From assembly GCA_017084465.1 (NCBI GenBank), contig CP070896.1, positions 3,833,501-3,897,500 on the forward strand: a stretch of 64,000 bases of DNA, in the 5' to 3' direction. The DNA comes from Lacrimispora xylanisolvens. Its GTDB lineage: Bacteria > Bacillota > Clostridia > Lachnospirales > Lachnospiraceae. A program made the translations under genes and the position numbers. The notes beneath the pieces are model-generated. The model was given only the letters and a program-made list of their open reading frames with translations, searched no databases and was not told the origin of the DNA. Shown here in pieces: positions 56,334 through 64,000 of this stretch (its first letter is position 1; each line of letters begins with the position of its first letter).

Positions 56334-56971
56334 TAAAGCTTCCACATATCCCCAGACCGGGATATCTCAGGCAATGCTTCTTTATCTGGCAGATGGTGTG
56401 GAGATGAAAAGCTATGCACAGAATGGGAGAAGTACGAAATCATTTCTGGATGAAGGCCGGCTGGCTCTGATGGAAAAAGAAATGAAAGAGGGAGACTATC
56501 TCTTTATACAGTTTGGTCACAACGATGAAAAGGATGATCCGGCCCGCCATACCGACCCGGATACCACATTTAAAGAGAATCTGATGAAGTTTATTCAGGT
56601 GGGAAGAGAAAAAGGGGTCTACCCAGTGCTCATTACCCCCCATCGCCAGAAGGCATTTTAATGATCAGGGTAAATTTCTTCCCGGCAGCCACGGAGCCTA
56701 TCCCGAGGCGGTGAGGCAGACAGGAAAAGAAGCCTGCGTTCCGGTTATTGACTTAACCGCTATCACAGAGGCCTATCTTAACGCAGTGGGAGATTTAGCC
56801 TCTAAAGCATATTTCATGTGGCCTGGGGATAATACCCATTTAAAACCAGAGGGAGCTGTCATCATGGCAGGATTCCTTTCCGAAGAACTGAGAAAGCTTG
56901 GGGCACCTTATGCAGATTTGTTAGACAGCAAAGAAGTGATTATAGAGAATCAGGGGCTTGATGTTTTCTAG
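56290..56971 (+). CDS. SGNH-type acetylesterase (rhamnogalacturonan acetylesterase-like), frameshifted
   Basis: Starts ATG 56290. Block I GDSTVK has the nucleophile Ser, the block-III Asn lies in FGHNDEKDD, and the Asp/His pair in PGDNTHLKPEG. The frame breaks at C6 56636-56641; with C5, ITPIARRHFNDQGKFLPG joins the halves to about 226 residues, full family length. Removes acetyl groups from pectin or xylan fragments. No signal peptide, so intracellular like the GH43 enzymes, with which it is operonic. An ABC exporter gene begins ten bases after its stop. Confidence 0.9.
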
Positions 56972-56981
56972 GGAGAAGACG

Positions 56982-58768
56982 ATGGATCAATATGAGAAAA
57001 TGGAACACCGGTTTATTGATTGTTATAGGAAGTACAGGAACCATTCGGTTATGGTGCTGCTTGGATTTTATAAAGGGCAGTACCATAAGTTTCTTCTGTC
57101 CACTTTCTTTTTTGTAATCAAACATGCACCCAGTCTCTTTGCTGCCCTTCTGACTGCTAATGTAATCAACGGAGCCATGGCAGGAGGAGAAGAGGGAAAA
57201 CGTCAGATCATCTTAAATGTTACGATCTGGATTGGACTTTTAGCAGTGCATCTTCCTGCAAACTGGCTTCACAACAAGTACAAAATCAGGTTATACGAAA
57301 AACCGAGGCCGGTTTAAGAGGTGCTTTGGTCCGGAAACTCCAGGAATTGTCCATTCCATACCATACGCAGATACAATCAGGCAGACTTCAGTCCAAGATC
57401 ATACGTGACGTGGAGGCAGTGGAGACATTATCCTCCCAGCTTTTTGTTAATCTGATGAATATTATGATGAATCTTGTGATTACGCTGGGAATTACAGCCG
57501 TGAAAAACAGGTCAGTGCTCCTGTTCTTTCTTTTGGTGGCTCCAGTGACCGCTGTGACAGTTGTTGCGTTTCGCAAACGGATTCACAGTGAGAACCGTGC
57601 GTTTCGACGTGAGATGGAGGAAACCAGTGCCCGTGTGATGGAGATGGTGGAGCTGGTTCCTGTTACAAGAGCCCATGCCCTTGAAAAACAAGAGGTGGAT
57701 AAGATCAAAGAACAGCTGGAAGAAACGGCAGATAAGGGATACCGGCTGGATATGGTGCAGGCACATTTCGGTGCTGTGAGCTGGTGTGTATTTCAGGTGT
57801 TTCAGGCACTGTGTCTGGGGTTCTCCGGATATATGGCATGGAAAGGCTCCATAAAGATCGGTGATGTAACCTTTTACCAGGCAAGCTTTACCACGGTTGT
57901 CAACCAGTTTACAGGACTGATCAATCTGCTTCCCATACTGACCAAGGGACTGGAATCCGTTTCTTCCATCGGCGAGGTATTAATTTCCGATGATGTGGAG
58001 CATAATGAGGGAAAGAGGGAACTAAACCAGTTAAAGGGCAGGTTTACCTTTCAGAATGTTGCATTTTCCTACAAAGACTCCAATGAACCGGTTTTGACCG
58101 GAATTGATCTGGAGGTGAAGGAAGGAGAGACCATCGCTTTGGTGGGAGAATCCGGTTCAGGAAAGACTACCATATTAAATCTGTTAATTGGTTTTATAAC
58201 ACCGGTCGGCGGCAGGCTTTCCATTGACGGAACGGATATCAGTGAAATTAATTTAAGAAGCTACCGGAGATTTATCTCTGTGGTACCCCAGACCCCCATT
58301 CTCTTTACCGGTACGGTAAGGGAAAATATCACTTATGGCCTTACCAACGTATCTGACGAAGAGGTGAATCATGCAGTGGAAGCTGCAAATCTGAAATCAG
58401 TGATTGCGAAGCTTCCCAATGGTCTTAATACCATGATTGGAGAACATGGTGCCAATTTAAGCGGGGGTCAGAGACAGAGAATTTCCATAGCCAGGGCGAT
58501 TATCAGAGATCCCCGGGTAATTATACTGGATGAAGCGACCTCAGCTCTTGATACCATATCAGAAAAGGAGATCCAGGATGCTCTTAACGAGCTGATTAAA
58601 GGAAGAACCACATTTATTGTTGCACACAGGCTTTCTACGGTAAGAGGAGCAGACAGGATCGTGGTTTTAGACCAGGGGAAAATAAGGGAAGAAGGAAGCT
58701 ACCAGACGTTAATGGAGTTAAAAGGGGAATTCTATGAAATGGAGCGGCTTCAGATGGCATTGAGATGA
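56982..58768 (+). CDS. ABC transporter, fused permease and ATPase (exporter type), frameshifted
   Basis: ATG 56982 follows GGGAG. Six-helix exporter domain (about 35-330) and ATPase with Walker A GESGSGKTT, Q-loop VVPQTPILF, signature LSGGQRQRISIARA, Walker B VIILDEATSALD and H-loop VAHRLST. The frame breaks near 57285-57300; the alternative frame VIRKTEAGLRGALVRKLQELSI restores the usual cytoplasmic loop. Repaired length about 595 residues. It is a half-transporter, working as homodimer or with a partner not seen here. An exporter at the end of a sugar-utilisation operon is unexpected; its substrate is unknown. Confidence 0.9.
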
Positions 58769-58776
58769 AAAAACGG

Positions 58777-58805
58777 TTTACATCTGAAGGGATCCGGTGT
58801 ATAAT
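58777..58805 (+). promoter_or_regulatory. Promoter of the penicillin-binding-protein genes
   Basis: TTTACA (58777-58782), 17-base spacer, TATAAT (58800-58805), about 100 bases before the PBP start. It argues against the apparent coding overlap with the ABC gene. Confidence 0.75.
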
Positions 58806-58908
58806 CAAATCTTACATACGTAGTAATTTATCTGTATACAGGGAGGGTATAAAGTGTCCCTGTTCCTTTCATATTATAAATATTACAAGCGTAAGAATAA
58901 GGAGAATT

Positions 58909-61767
58909 ATGCGCCGCAATCATCTATTTAAGAATAAAAGCTTACCTGATATTTCATTTCAGATTCCCAGATTGCTGATATTGGGATTATTTTTTGGATT
59001 TTTATTATCATCACTGCTGGTAAGATTATATCACCTGCAGATTATGGAGGGGGCTGCCAGCCAGGAGGAATTTATCACCTCCATTATGAAAACCCAGAGG
59101 CTTCCCGGGAACAGAGGGAACATCTATGACAGGAACGGAACGCTTCTGGCATCAAACCGTCTTTCCTACAACATCACTCTGGAAGATTCCGGAAATTATA
59201 AGAATCAGAAAGAGAAACAGAATACATTAAACGGAATCGCCTATCAGCTGATCGGTCTTGTGGGAGATGAAGATAAGTTAAATGTCAGTCTTCCCATTAT
59301 GGTAAACGAAGAAGGTAATTATCAATATTCGGTGGATGGCTGGAAGCTGAGCCGCTTTAAGGCTGACTTTTATGGTAAGAGCCAGGTTACGGATCTGACG
59401 GAAGAGCAGTCACAAAAGACCGCCGATGAACTGATGCAGGATCTTTGCGGAAAGAAGAAGTTTATGATAGATTCTTCTTATCCGGAAGAGGAGCAGAAAT
59501 TGTACAGGCTTCCTGCGTCCTTAACGCCCAAAGAGATCTTACAGATTGCCAACATTCGTTATGGTCTGTCCTTAAATTCATACCGGAAATACCTGCCGTA
59601 TCTGGTGGCATCCGACGTATCTGACAAAGCCATGGTGGGTGTAATGGAACAAAAGCATGATCTTCAGGGAGCTGATGTGGAAAACAGCAGTATCCGGGTG
59701 TACTATGGCGGAGAAAGCATGTCCTCTATTTTAGGATATACAGGTGGCATTTCAGCTGATGAGCTGGCTGCCGTTGGGGATAGTAACGGTATTTATTCCA
59801 ATCAGTCCGTAATCGGCAAAAGTGGAATTGAAAAATCCATGGAAGAATGGCTGAGAGGACAGGATGGAACTCAGGAATTTTACACTGACGTGGTGGGAAA
59901 TCCAAAGACAGAACCAGTTATTACCAACAGCCCCGGAACTGGCAAGGATGTTTACCTAACGGTGGATAAAGGCCTGCAGGATGCGGTATATCAGATGCTG
60001 AAACAGCAGATAGCCGGAATTCTTCTGGCCAATATGGTGGAAACCAGAAGGGCAGAAATGCCAAAAGCAGCCGATGCCTCCCAGATCCGGATTGCCTCTG
60101 ACGAAGTGTACTATGCGTTGATCCAGAATCATGTCATCGATACGGAGCGGTTAAAGGATGAGAATGCATCGGATCTGGAAAAAAAGGTTTATGGAGATTT
60201 TAAACAGAAAAAAGAAGCGGTGATTGGTCAGCTTTCAGCCGCCTTCGACGCGTCAGGTGCCTCTTACCAGGCACTTGGTCCCCAGATGCAGGGATACTTA
60301 GATTTTCTGGTCAGTCAGGCCCGTAAAGATCAGTTCCTGCTAAATGGAAGCGGCACATGGGACTGGAAAGAAAAAAGCTTAAGGCAATATCTGACTGAAT
60401 CCATTGCAGCAGGTCATATGGACTTAAGCCGCCTGGAAAACAATGAAAAGTATACGGAGATCCAGGATGCAGAGCGTCTTGCAGAAGAAAAGATGTTACA
60501 GGATATCACCGATAACCGTGATTTTGAACAGAAAATTTATCAGGCGATGATTGGGGAAGGATCCCTTAGCGGCAGAGAGACAGAGCAGCTTCTGTATGAA
60601 CAGGGAGTTTTGCCAAAAGATGATCCGGACTACCCGCTTCTTATGAATGGTCAGTTAAGTCCTTATCAGTTTATTCGTAAGAAAATTACCAATCTGGAGA
60701 TTACACCGGCTCAGCTGGCGTTAAATCCATGTTCCGGATCTGCTGTTGTGGTCAATCCTCAGAATGGTGAGGTAATAGCCTGTGTCAGTTATCCGGGTTA
60801 TGACAATAACCGGTTGGCGAACCAGATGGATACCTCCTATTACCAGCAGCTGGAACAGGATTTATCCCTGCCTCTGTTCAACCGTGCCACCAGCCAGTTA
60901 ACGGCACCCGGATCTACCTTTAAGCCGGTTACGGTCATTGCCGGATTAACGGAAGGTGTGATTCAGCCGGATACCAGTGTTTTGTGTACTGGTGCATTTG
61001 ACAAGGTAGAACCACCTCTGCGATGCTGGAAACGTTCCGGTCACGGTGTGATCTCTTCCAGTGCCGATGCACTTAAAAACTCCTGTAACGTATACTTATC
61101 AGAAATCACTTACAGGCTGGGAACAGGAGCAGATGGAAGCTTTTCAGAGGATAAGGGACTTGGCAACTTGGTGAAATATGCCCAGCTTCTGGATCTGGAT
61201 AAGAACACAGGAATTGAGATCGGAGAGGCAAAACCTCATGTAACAGATCAGTATGCCATTCCATCCTCCATCGGCCAGGGAACTCATAACTACACCACAT
61301 CCCAGATCGCCCGTTATACAGCCACTCTGGCGAACCATGGCCAAAGTTATCAGCTTTCTATGATTGGCAAGATCACAGATGGAGACGGTGCAGTGGTAAA
61401 ATCCTTCACTCCTGCCTTAAACAGTTCAGTTAACTTACCGGAATTTGTATGGAATGAAGTGGCTAAAGGTATGAACGAACTGGTAAAATCCAATGCAAAC
61501 TTAAAAGATTTAAAAATTGATGCAGCAGGAAAAACCGGTACGGCAGAGGAATCAAAAACTAAACCAAACCATGGTCTTTTTATTGGATATGCACCCCTTG
61601 TGAATCCACAGATTGCCATAACAGTCAGGATCGCAAACGGATATAGCTCCGGTAATGTGGTAGGCGTAGGAAAAAATATATTTAATTATTATTTCCATCT
61701 GGAAGATACCGAAAAGATTTTAACTGGTACGGCTTCCGGTGTATCCAATAACCTTCGTACGGATTAA
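58909..61767 (+). CDS. Class B penicillin-binding protein (PBP2/SpoVD-like transpeptidase)
   Basis: Cross-links peptidoglycan at the outer membrane face. ATG 58909 is chosen: AAGGAG lies just upstream, a promoter sits at 58777 and a membrane helix follows at residues 20-45; the frame open from 58765 would add 48 implausible residues. The dimerisation part begins RLPGNRGNIYDRNGTLLASN. Transpeptidase motifs: Ser669 in APGSTFKP, Ser725 in KNSCNVY, Lys875 in AGKTGTAEE. 952 residues is long for the class; the extra sits in a helical insertion (about 380-620) before the catalytic domain. A second class B PBP follows 12 bases on. Confidence 0.94.
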   Translation: MRRNHLFKNKSLPDISFQIPRLLILGLFFGFLLSSLLVRLYHLQIMEGAASQEEFITSIMKTQRLPGNRGNIYDRNGTLLASNRLSYNITLEDSGNYKNQKEKQNTLNGIAYQLIGLVGDEDKLNVSLPIMVNEEGNYQYSVDGWKLSRFKADFYGKSQVTDLTEEQSQKTADELMQDLCGKKKFMIDSSYPEEEQKLYRLPASLTPKEILQIANIRYGLSLNSYRKYLPYLVASDVSDKAMVGVMEQKHDLQGADVENSSIRVYYGGESMSSILGYTGGISADELAAVGDSNGIYSNQSVIGKSGIEKSMEEWLRGQDGTQEFYTDVVGNPKTEPVITNSPGTGKDVYLTVDKGLQDAVYQMLKQQIAGILLANMVETRRAEMPKAADASQIRIASDEVYYALIQNHVIDTERLKDENASDLEKKVYGDFKQKKEAVIGQLSAAFDASGASYQALGPQMQGYLDFLVSQARKDQFLLNGSGTWDWKEKSLRQYLTESIAAGHMDLSRLENNEKYTEIQDAERLAEEKMLQDITDNRDFEQKIYQAMIGEGSLSGRETEQLLYEQGVLPKDDPDYPLLMNGQLSPYQFIRKKITNLEITPAQLALNPCSGSAVVVNPQNGEVIACVSYPGYDNNRLANQMDTSYYQQLEQDLSLPLFNRATSQLTAPGSTFKPVTVIAGLTEGVIQPDTSVLCTGAFDKVEPPLRCWKRSGHGVISSSADALKNSCNVYLSEITYRLGTGADGSFSEDKGLGNLVKYAQLLDLDKNTGIEIGEAKPHVTDQYAIPSSIGQGTHNYTTSQIARYTATLANHGQSYQLSMIGKITDGDGAVVKSFTPALNSSVNLPEFVWNEVAKGMNELVKSNANLKDLKIDAAGKTGTAEESKTKPNHGLFIGYAPLVNPQIAITVRIANGYSSGNVVGVGKNIFNYYFHLEDTEKILTGTASGVSNNLRTD

Positions 61768-61779
61768 AGGAGAAATGGA

Positions 61780-63903
61780 ATGAGACGGGGAATGAAACGG
61801 GGATTGAGGCGATTTGTGTTTTCTGTTGTTTGCACATTATTAATACTGATGATTGGTGTAGCCGGAGGAATTTTATTTCTCCGGCTTGAAAGTAAGAAGA
61901 ACCAGTTAAAAAAGCCGGATGTGCTTTTTTCTGACTATGTGTCAAACTTACAAAAGGCAGATTATGAATCCATGTATGGCATGCTTGATGGGCAGAGCCA
62001 GTTAAATATCAGCCAGGAAGATTTTATTGCCAGAAATAAGAAAATTTATGAAGGAATTGAAGCGGAAAACATAAAAGCGGATATAACCGGCGTTGACTTA
62101 AAAGATGAGGAAGCAGTAGTCACTTATCAGATGAGTCTGACCAGTCTGGCAGGAGAAATCAGTTTTTCCAATCAGGCAGTATTTAAAAAAGAAAAGAAAA
62201 CCGGCTATAAACTGGAATGGAATGACAGCATGATTTTTCCAGAGCTTAACAAAACCGATAAAGTCAGAGTTTCAACAGATGAGGCACAAAGAGGGTCTAT
62301 TTATGACAGGAACGGTCTTATGCTGGCAGGAAAGGGAACAGCCTCCTCTGTCGGTCTTGTTCCGGGGAAAATGAGTGAGAATTCCGGTCCGGATGTGGAA
62401 AAACTGGGAGAACTTCTATCCATGTCTCCAGAGAGTATACAAAAAAAGCTGTCTGCAGGCTGGGTAAAGGAAGATTCCTTTGTTCCCTTAAAAACCTTGA
62501 AAAAGGTAGATGATTTTCAGCTCCACTCAGATCAGGTCAGTGAAGAAGATCAGAAAAACAAAGAGCTTCAGGACCAGCTTCTTACAATTCCCGGAGTGTT
62601 AATTACAGACACTTCCGTGCGTTCCTATCCCCTGGGGGTAAAGGGCGCCCATCTCATTGGATACGTCCAGAATGTGACCAGTGAGGACTTGGAAAAACAT
62701 AAAGGAGAAGATTATTTAACAGACAGCGTAATTGGAAAAAGCGGTATGGAAGGGTTGTATGAAAAGGAATTAAAGGGAACAAACGGCCATACTGTTTCCA
62801 TCACAGATGCAACGGGAAACAGTAAGAAAAAGCTGGCGGTAAGGCCCAGAACTGATGGTGCTGATATCACACTTACCATTGACAGTACCCTTCAGAGTGC
62901 GATTTATGATGCATTTTCAGAAGACAAAAGCTGCAGCGTTGCCATGAATCCCCATACAGGAGAGATACTGGCTCTTGTGAGTACGCCTTCCTATGATGAC
63001 AATGATTTCATTCTGGGAATGCCGTCAGAAAAATGGGATTCCTTAAATAATGATGAGCGGAAGCCTCTTTATAACCGCTTCCGTCAGAAGTTTGCACCAG
63101 GATCTTCCTTTAAGCCCATTACGGCTGTGGTTGGACTTGAAAACGGTGCCATTGATCCCAATGAGGATTATGGAAGTACCGGGTTAAGCTGGAGAAAAGA
63201 TGAGAGTTGGGGAAACTATTACATAACCACTCTTCATGACAGCAATCCCCTTAATTTAGAAAATGCTTTCATCTATTCAAATAATATTTATTTTGCTAAA
63301 GCCGCATTAAAGATTGGCTATGATGATTTTATGTCAGGGCTTAACAAGCTGGGATTTAACCAGGACCTTCCTTTTGAGATTTCCGTTGCCAAGTCCCAGT
63401 ATTCCAATTCAGACCGGATCGAAACGGAAGTACAGCTGGCTGACAGCGGTTATGGACAGGGGCAGATGCTTGTTAATCCGATTCACCTGGCTGCCCTTTA
63501 CACCATGTTTACCAACGGGGGCAATGTGATACAGCCTGTTTTAAAAGCAGAGCCAAATGCAGCACCCAAAGTATGGCTTCAGGGAGCCTGTTCTGCAGAC
63601 AATGCCAATCTGGTCCGTGAGGATTTAATTAAGGTTGTCAGCTCAGAACACGGAACCGGCCATGCCATTATGAGATCTGACCTGAACCTTGGAGGAAAGA
63701 CAGGAACTGCTGAGATCAAGGCATCCAAAGGGGATACTACCGGAACGGAGCTTGGCTGGTTTTCAGTATTTACTGCAGATCCTGATACCAGGACACCACT
63801 GCTTCTTGTTAGTATGGTAGAAGACGTTAAGAACCGGGGCGGGAGCGGATATGTTGTTCGAAAAGATAAACTGATTCTTGATTCCTATATACCGGTACAA
63901 TAA
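61780..63903 (+). CDS. MecA/PBP3-like class B penicillin-binding protein
   Basis: 707 residues. ATG 61780 follows AAAGGAG. Membrane helix (about 12-34), then an NTF2-like MecA_N domain (about 45-150; SDYVSNLQKADYESMYGML), the dimerisation domain starting RGSIYDRNGLMLA (about 170-360) and the transpeptidase with Ser442 in APGSSFKP, Ser500 in YSNNIYF and Lys640 in GGKTGTAE. The MecA_N domain is the mark of the low-affinity group that includes PBP2a of Staphylococcus and PBP5 of Enterococcus, but clostridia carry native members, so resistance cannot be assumed. Same operon as the preceding PBP. Confidence 0.94.
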   Translation: MRRGMKRGLRRFVFSVVCTLLILMIGVAGGILFLRLESKKNQLKKPDVLFSDYVSNLQKADYESMYGMLDGQSQLNISQEDFIARNKKIYEGIEAENIKADITGVDLKDEEAVVTYQMSLTSLAGEISFSNQAVFKKEKKTGYKLEWNDSMIFPELNKTDKVRVSTDEAQRGSIYDRNGLMLAGKGTASSVGLVPGKMSENSGPDVEKLGELLSMSPESIQKKLSAGWVKEDSFVPLKTLKKVDDFQLHSDQVSEEDQKNKELQDQLLTIPGVLITDTSVRSYPLGVKGAHLIGYVQNVTSEDLEKHKGEDYLTDSVIGKSGMEGLYEKELKGTNGHTVSITDATGNSKKKLAVRPRTDGADITLTIDSTLQSAIYDAFSEDKSCSVAMNPHTGEILALVSTPSYDDNDFILGMPSEKWDSLNNDERKPLYNRFRQKFAPGSSFKPITAVVGLENGAIDPNEDYGSTGLSWRKDESWGNYYITTLHDSNPLNLENAFIYSNNIYFAKAALKIGYDDFMSGLNKLGFNQDLPFEISVAKSQYSNSDRIETEVQLADSGYGQGQMLVNPIHLAALYTMFTNGGNVIQPVLKAEPNAAPKVWLQGACSADNANLVREDLIKVVSSEHGTGHAIMRSDLNLGGKTGTAEIKASKGDTTGTELGWFSVFTADPDTRTPLLLVSMVEDVKNRGGSGYVVRKDKLILDSYIPVQ

Positions 63904-63913
63904 ATGAAAAAGA

Positions 63914-63960
63914 CAGAGCCTGAGGCTGGAGAGATTCTCCCGTCTCAGGCTCTGTTTTAC
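63914..63960. terminator. Bidirectional terminator after the PBP operon
   Basis: CAGAGCCTGAG (63914-63924) / CTCAGGCTCTG (63944-63954) with TTTTAC on the plus side and TCTTTTTCATTT on the minus side. Confidence 0.9.
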
Positions 63961-64000
63961 TGTCTGTAGATATTCTGGCTTTCTAAAATGTCCAGTGTAA
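63957..64000 (-). CDS. 3' tip of a gene entering from the right edge
   Basis: On the minus strand an open frame ends at TAA 63959-63957 with the residues LDILESQNIYRQ. It lies just before the two-way terminator, as expected for a convergent gene. Only 14 codons are visible, so no identity can be given. Confidence 0.4.
   Translation of the reverse strand, partial: TLDILESQNIYRQ

Noticed and set aside
58765..58908. A PBP start overlapping the ABC transporter stop
   Set aside because: A good promoter (58777-58805) and ribosome site precede ATG 58909, and the added 48 residues do not resemble a PBP N-terminus.
1..64000. CRISPR arrays, tRNA or rRNA genes
   Set aside because: No regularly spaced repeats, cloverleaf-like sequences with T-arm GTTCGA blocks in context, or rRNA signature stretches were found by reading both strands.

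Overview
The window looks like a chromosomal stretch of a low-to-medium-GC Gram-positive anaerobe of the Clostridia, most likely a Lachnospiraceae member of the Lacrimispora/Lachnoclostridium kind. This rests on AGGAGG-type ribosome sites, a T-box leader, a tandem glycine riboswitch, class B penicillin-binding proteins, anaerobic redox genes and plant-polysaccharide genes. No rRNA, tRNA or CRISPR was seen. The genus is inference.

Layout. (1) 1-9.1 kb is markedly AT-rich: the end of an ABC exporter, an M16-type peptidase, an OmpR-type two-component pair, then a lipoprotein, two FtsX-like permeases and an ATPase. It resembles the export and self-protection end of a peptide (bacteriocin/RiPP) locus that continues left of the window. 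(2) 9.4-14.6 kb: a diguanylate cyclase, a complete IS66-family insertion with an 8-bp target duplication, a cupin, a small drug/metabolite transporter and an HxlR regulator. (3) 15-25 kb: a DUF2442 gene, T-box-controlled leuA coupled to an AraC regulator, a NarL-type two-component system with two membrane proteins, a TetR/SDR pair sharing an operator, a wall-binding protein and a YARHG lipoprotein. (4) 25-38 kb: thioredoxin, methyltransferase, DUF89, Mrp-type Fe-S carrier, MazG-like, HAD, molybdenum-cofactor genes (moaC, moaA, MOSC-MogA fusion), LytTR with a LiaF-like protein, AraC with EamA, Bcp and YaaA, and an XRE regulator. (5) 38-43 kb: ferredoxin, metallo-hydrolase, and a sulfur-redox module (LysR, CoA-disulfide-reductase/rhodanese, siroheme reductase). 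(6) 42.8-59 kb: esterase, glycine-riboswitch-controlled AGCS symporter, then a carbohydrate locus: sensor-AraC regulator, serine hydrolase, binding protein, two permeases, two GH43 enzymes (one with an ankyrin N-terminus), an SGNH acetylesterase and an ABC exporter. (7) 58.8-64 kb: two class B penicillin-binding proteins, the second MecA-like, and the 3' tip of a gene on the minus strand.

More than thirty reading-frame breaks occur, most at homopolymer runs. In most of them removing or adding one run base restores a full-length conserved protein. Uncorrected sequencing or assembly error is the simplest explanation, so genes marked frameshifted are probably intact in the organism; true decay of the left 5 kb cannot be excluded. 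For these genes the coordinates given span the reconstructed gene.
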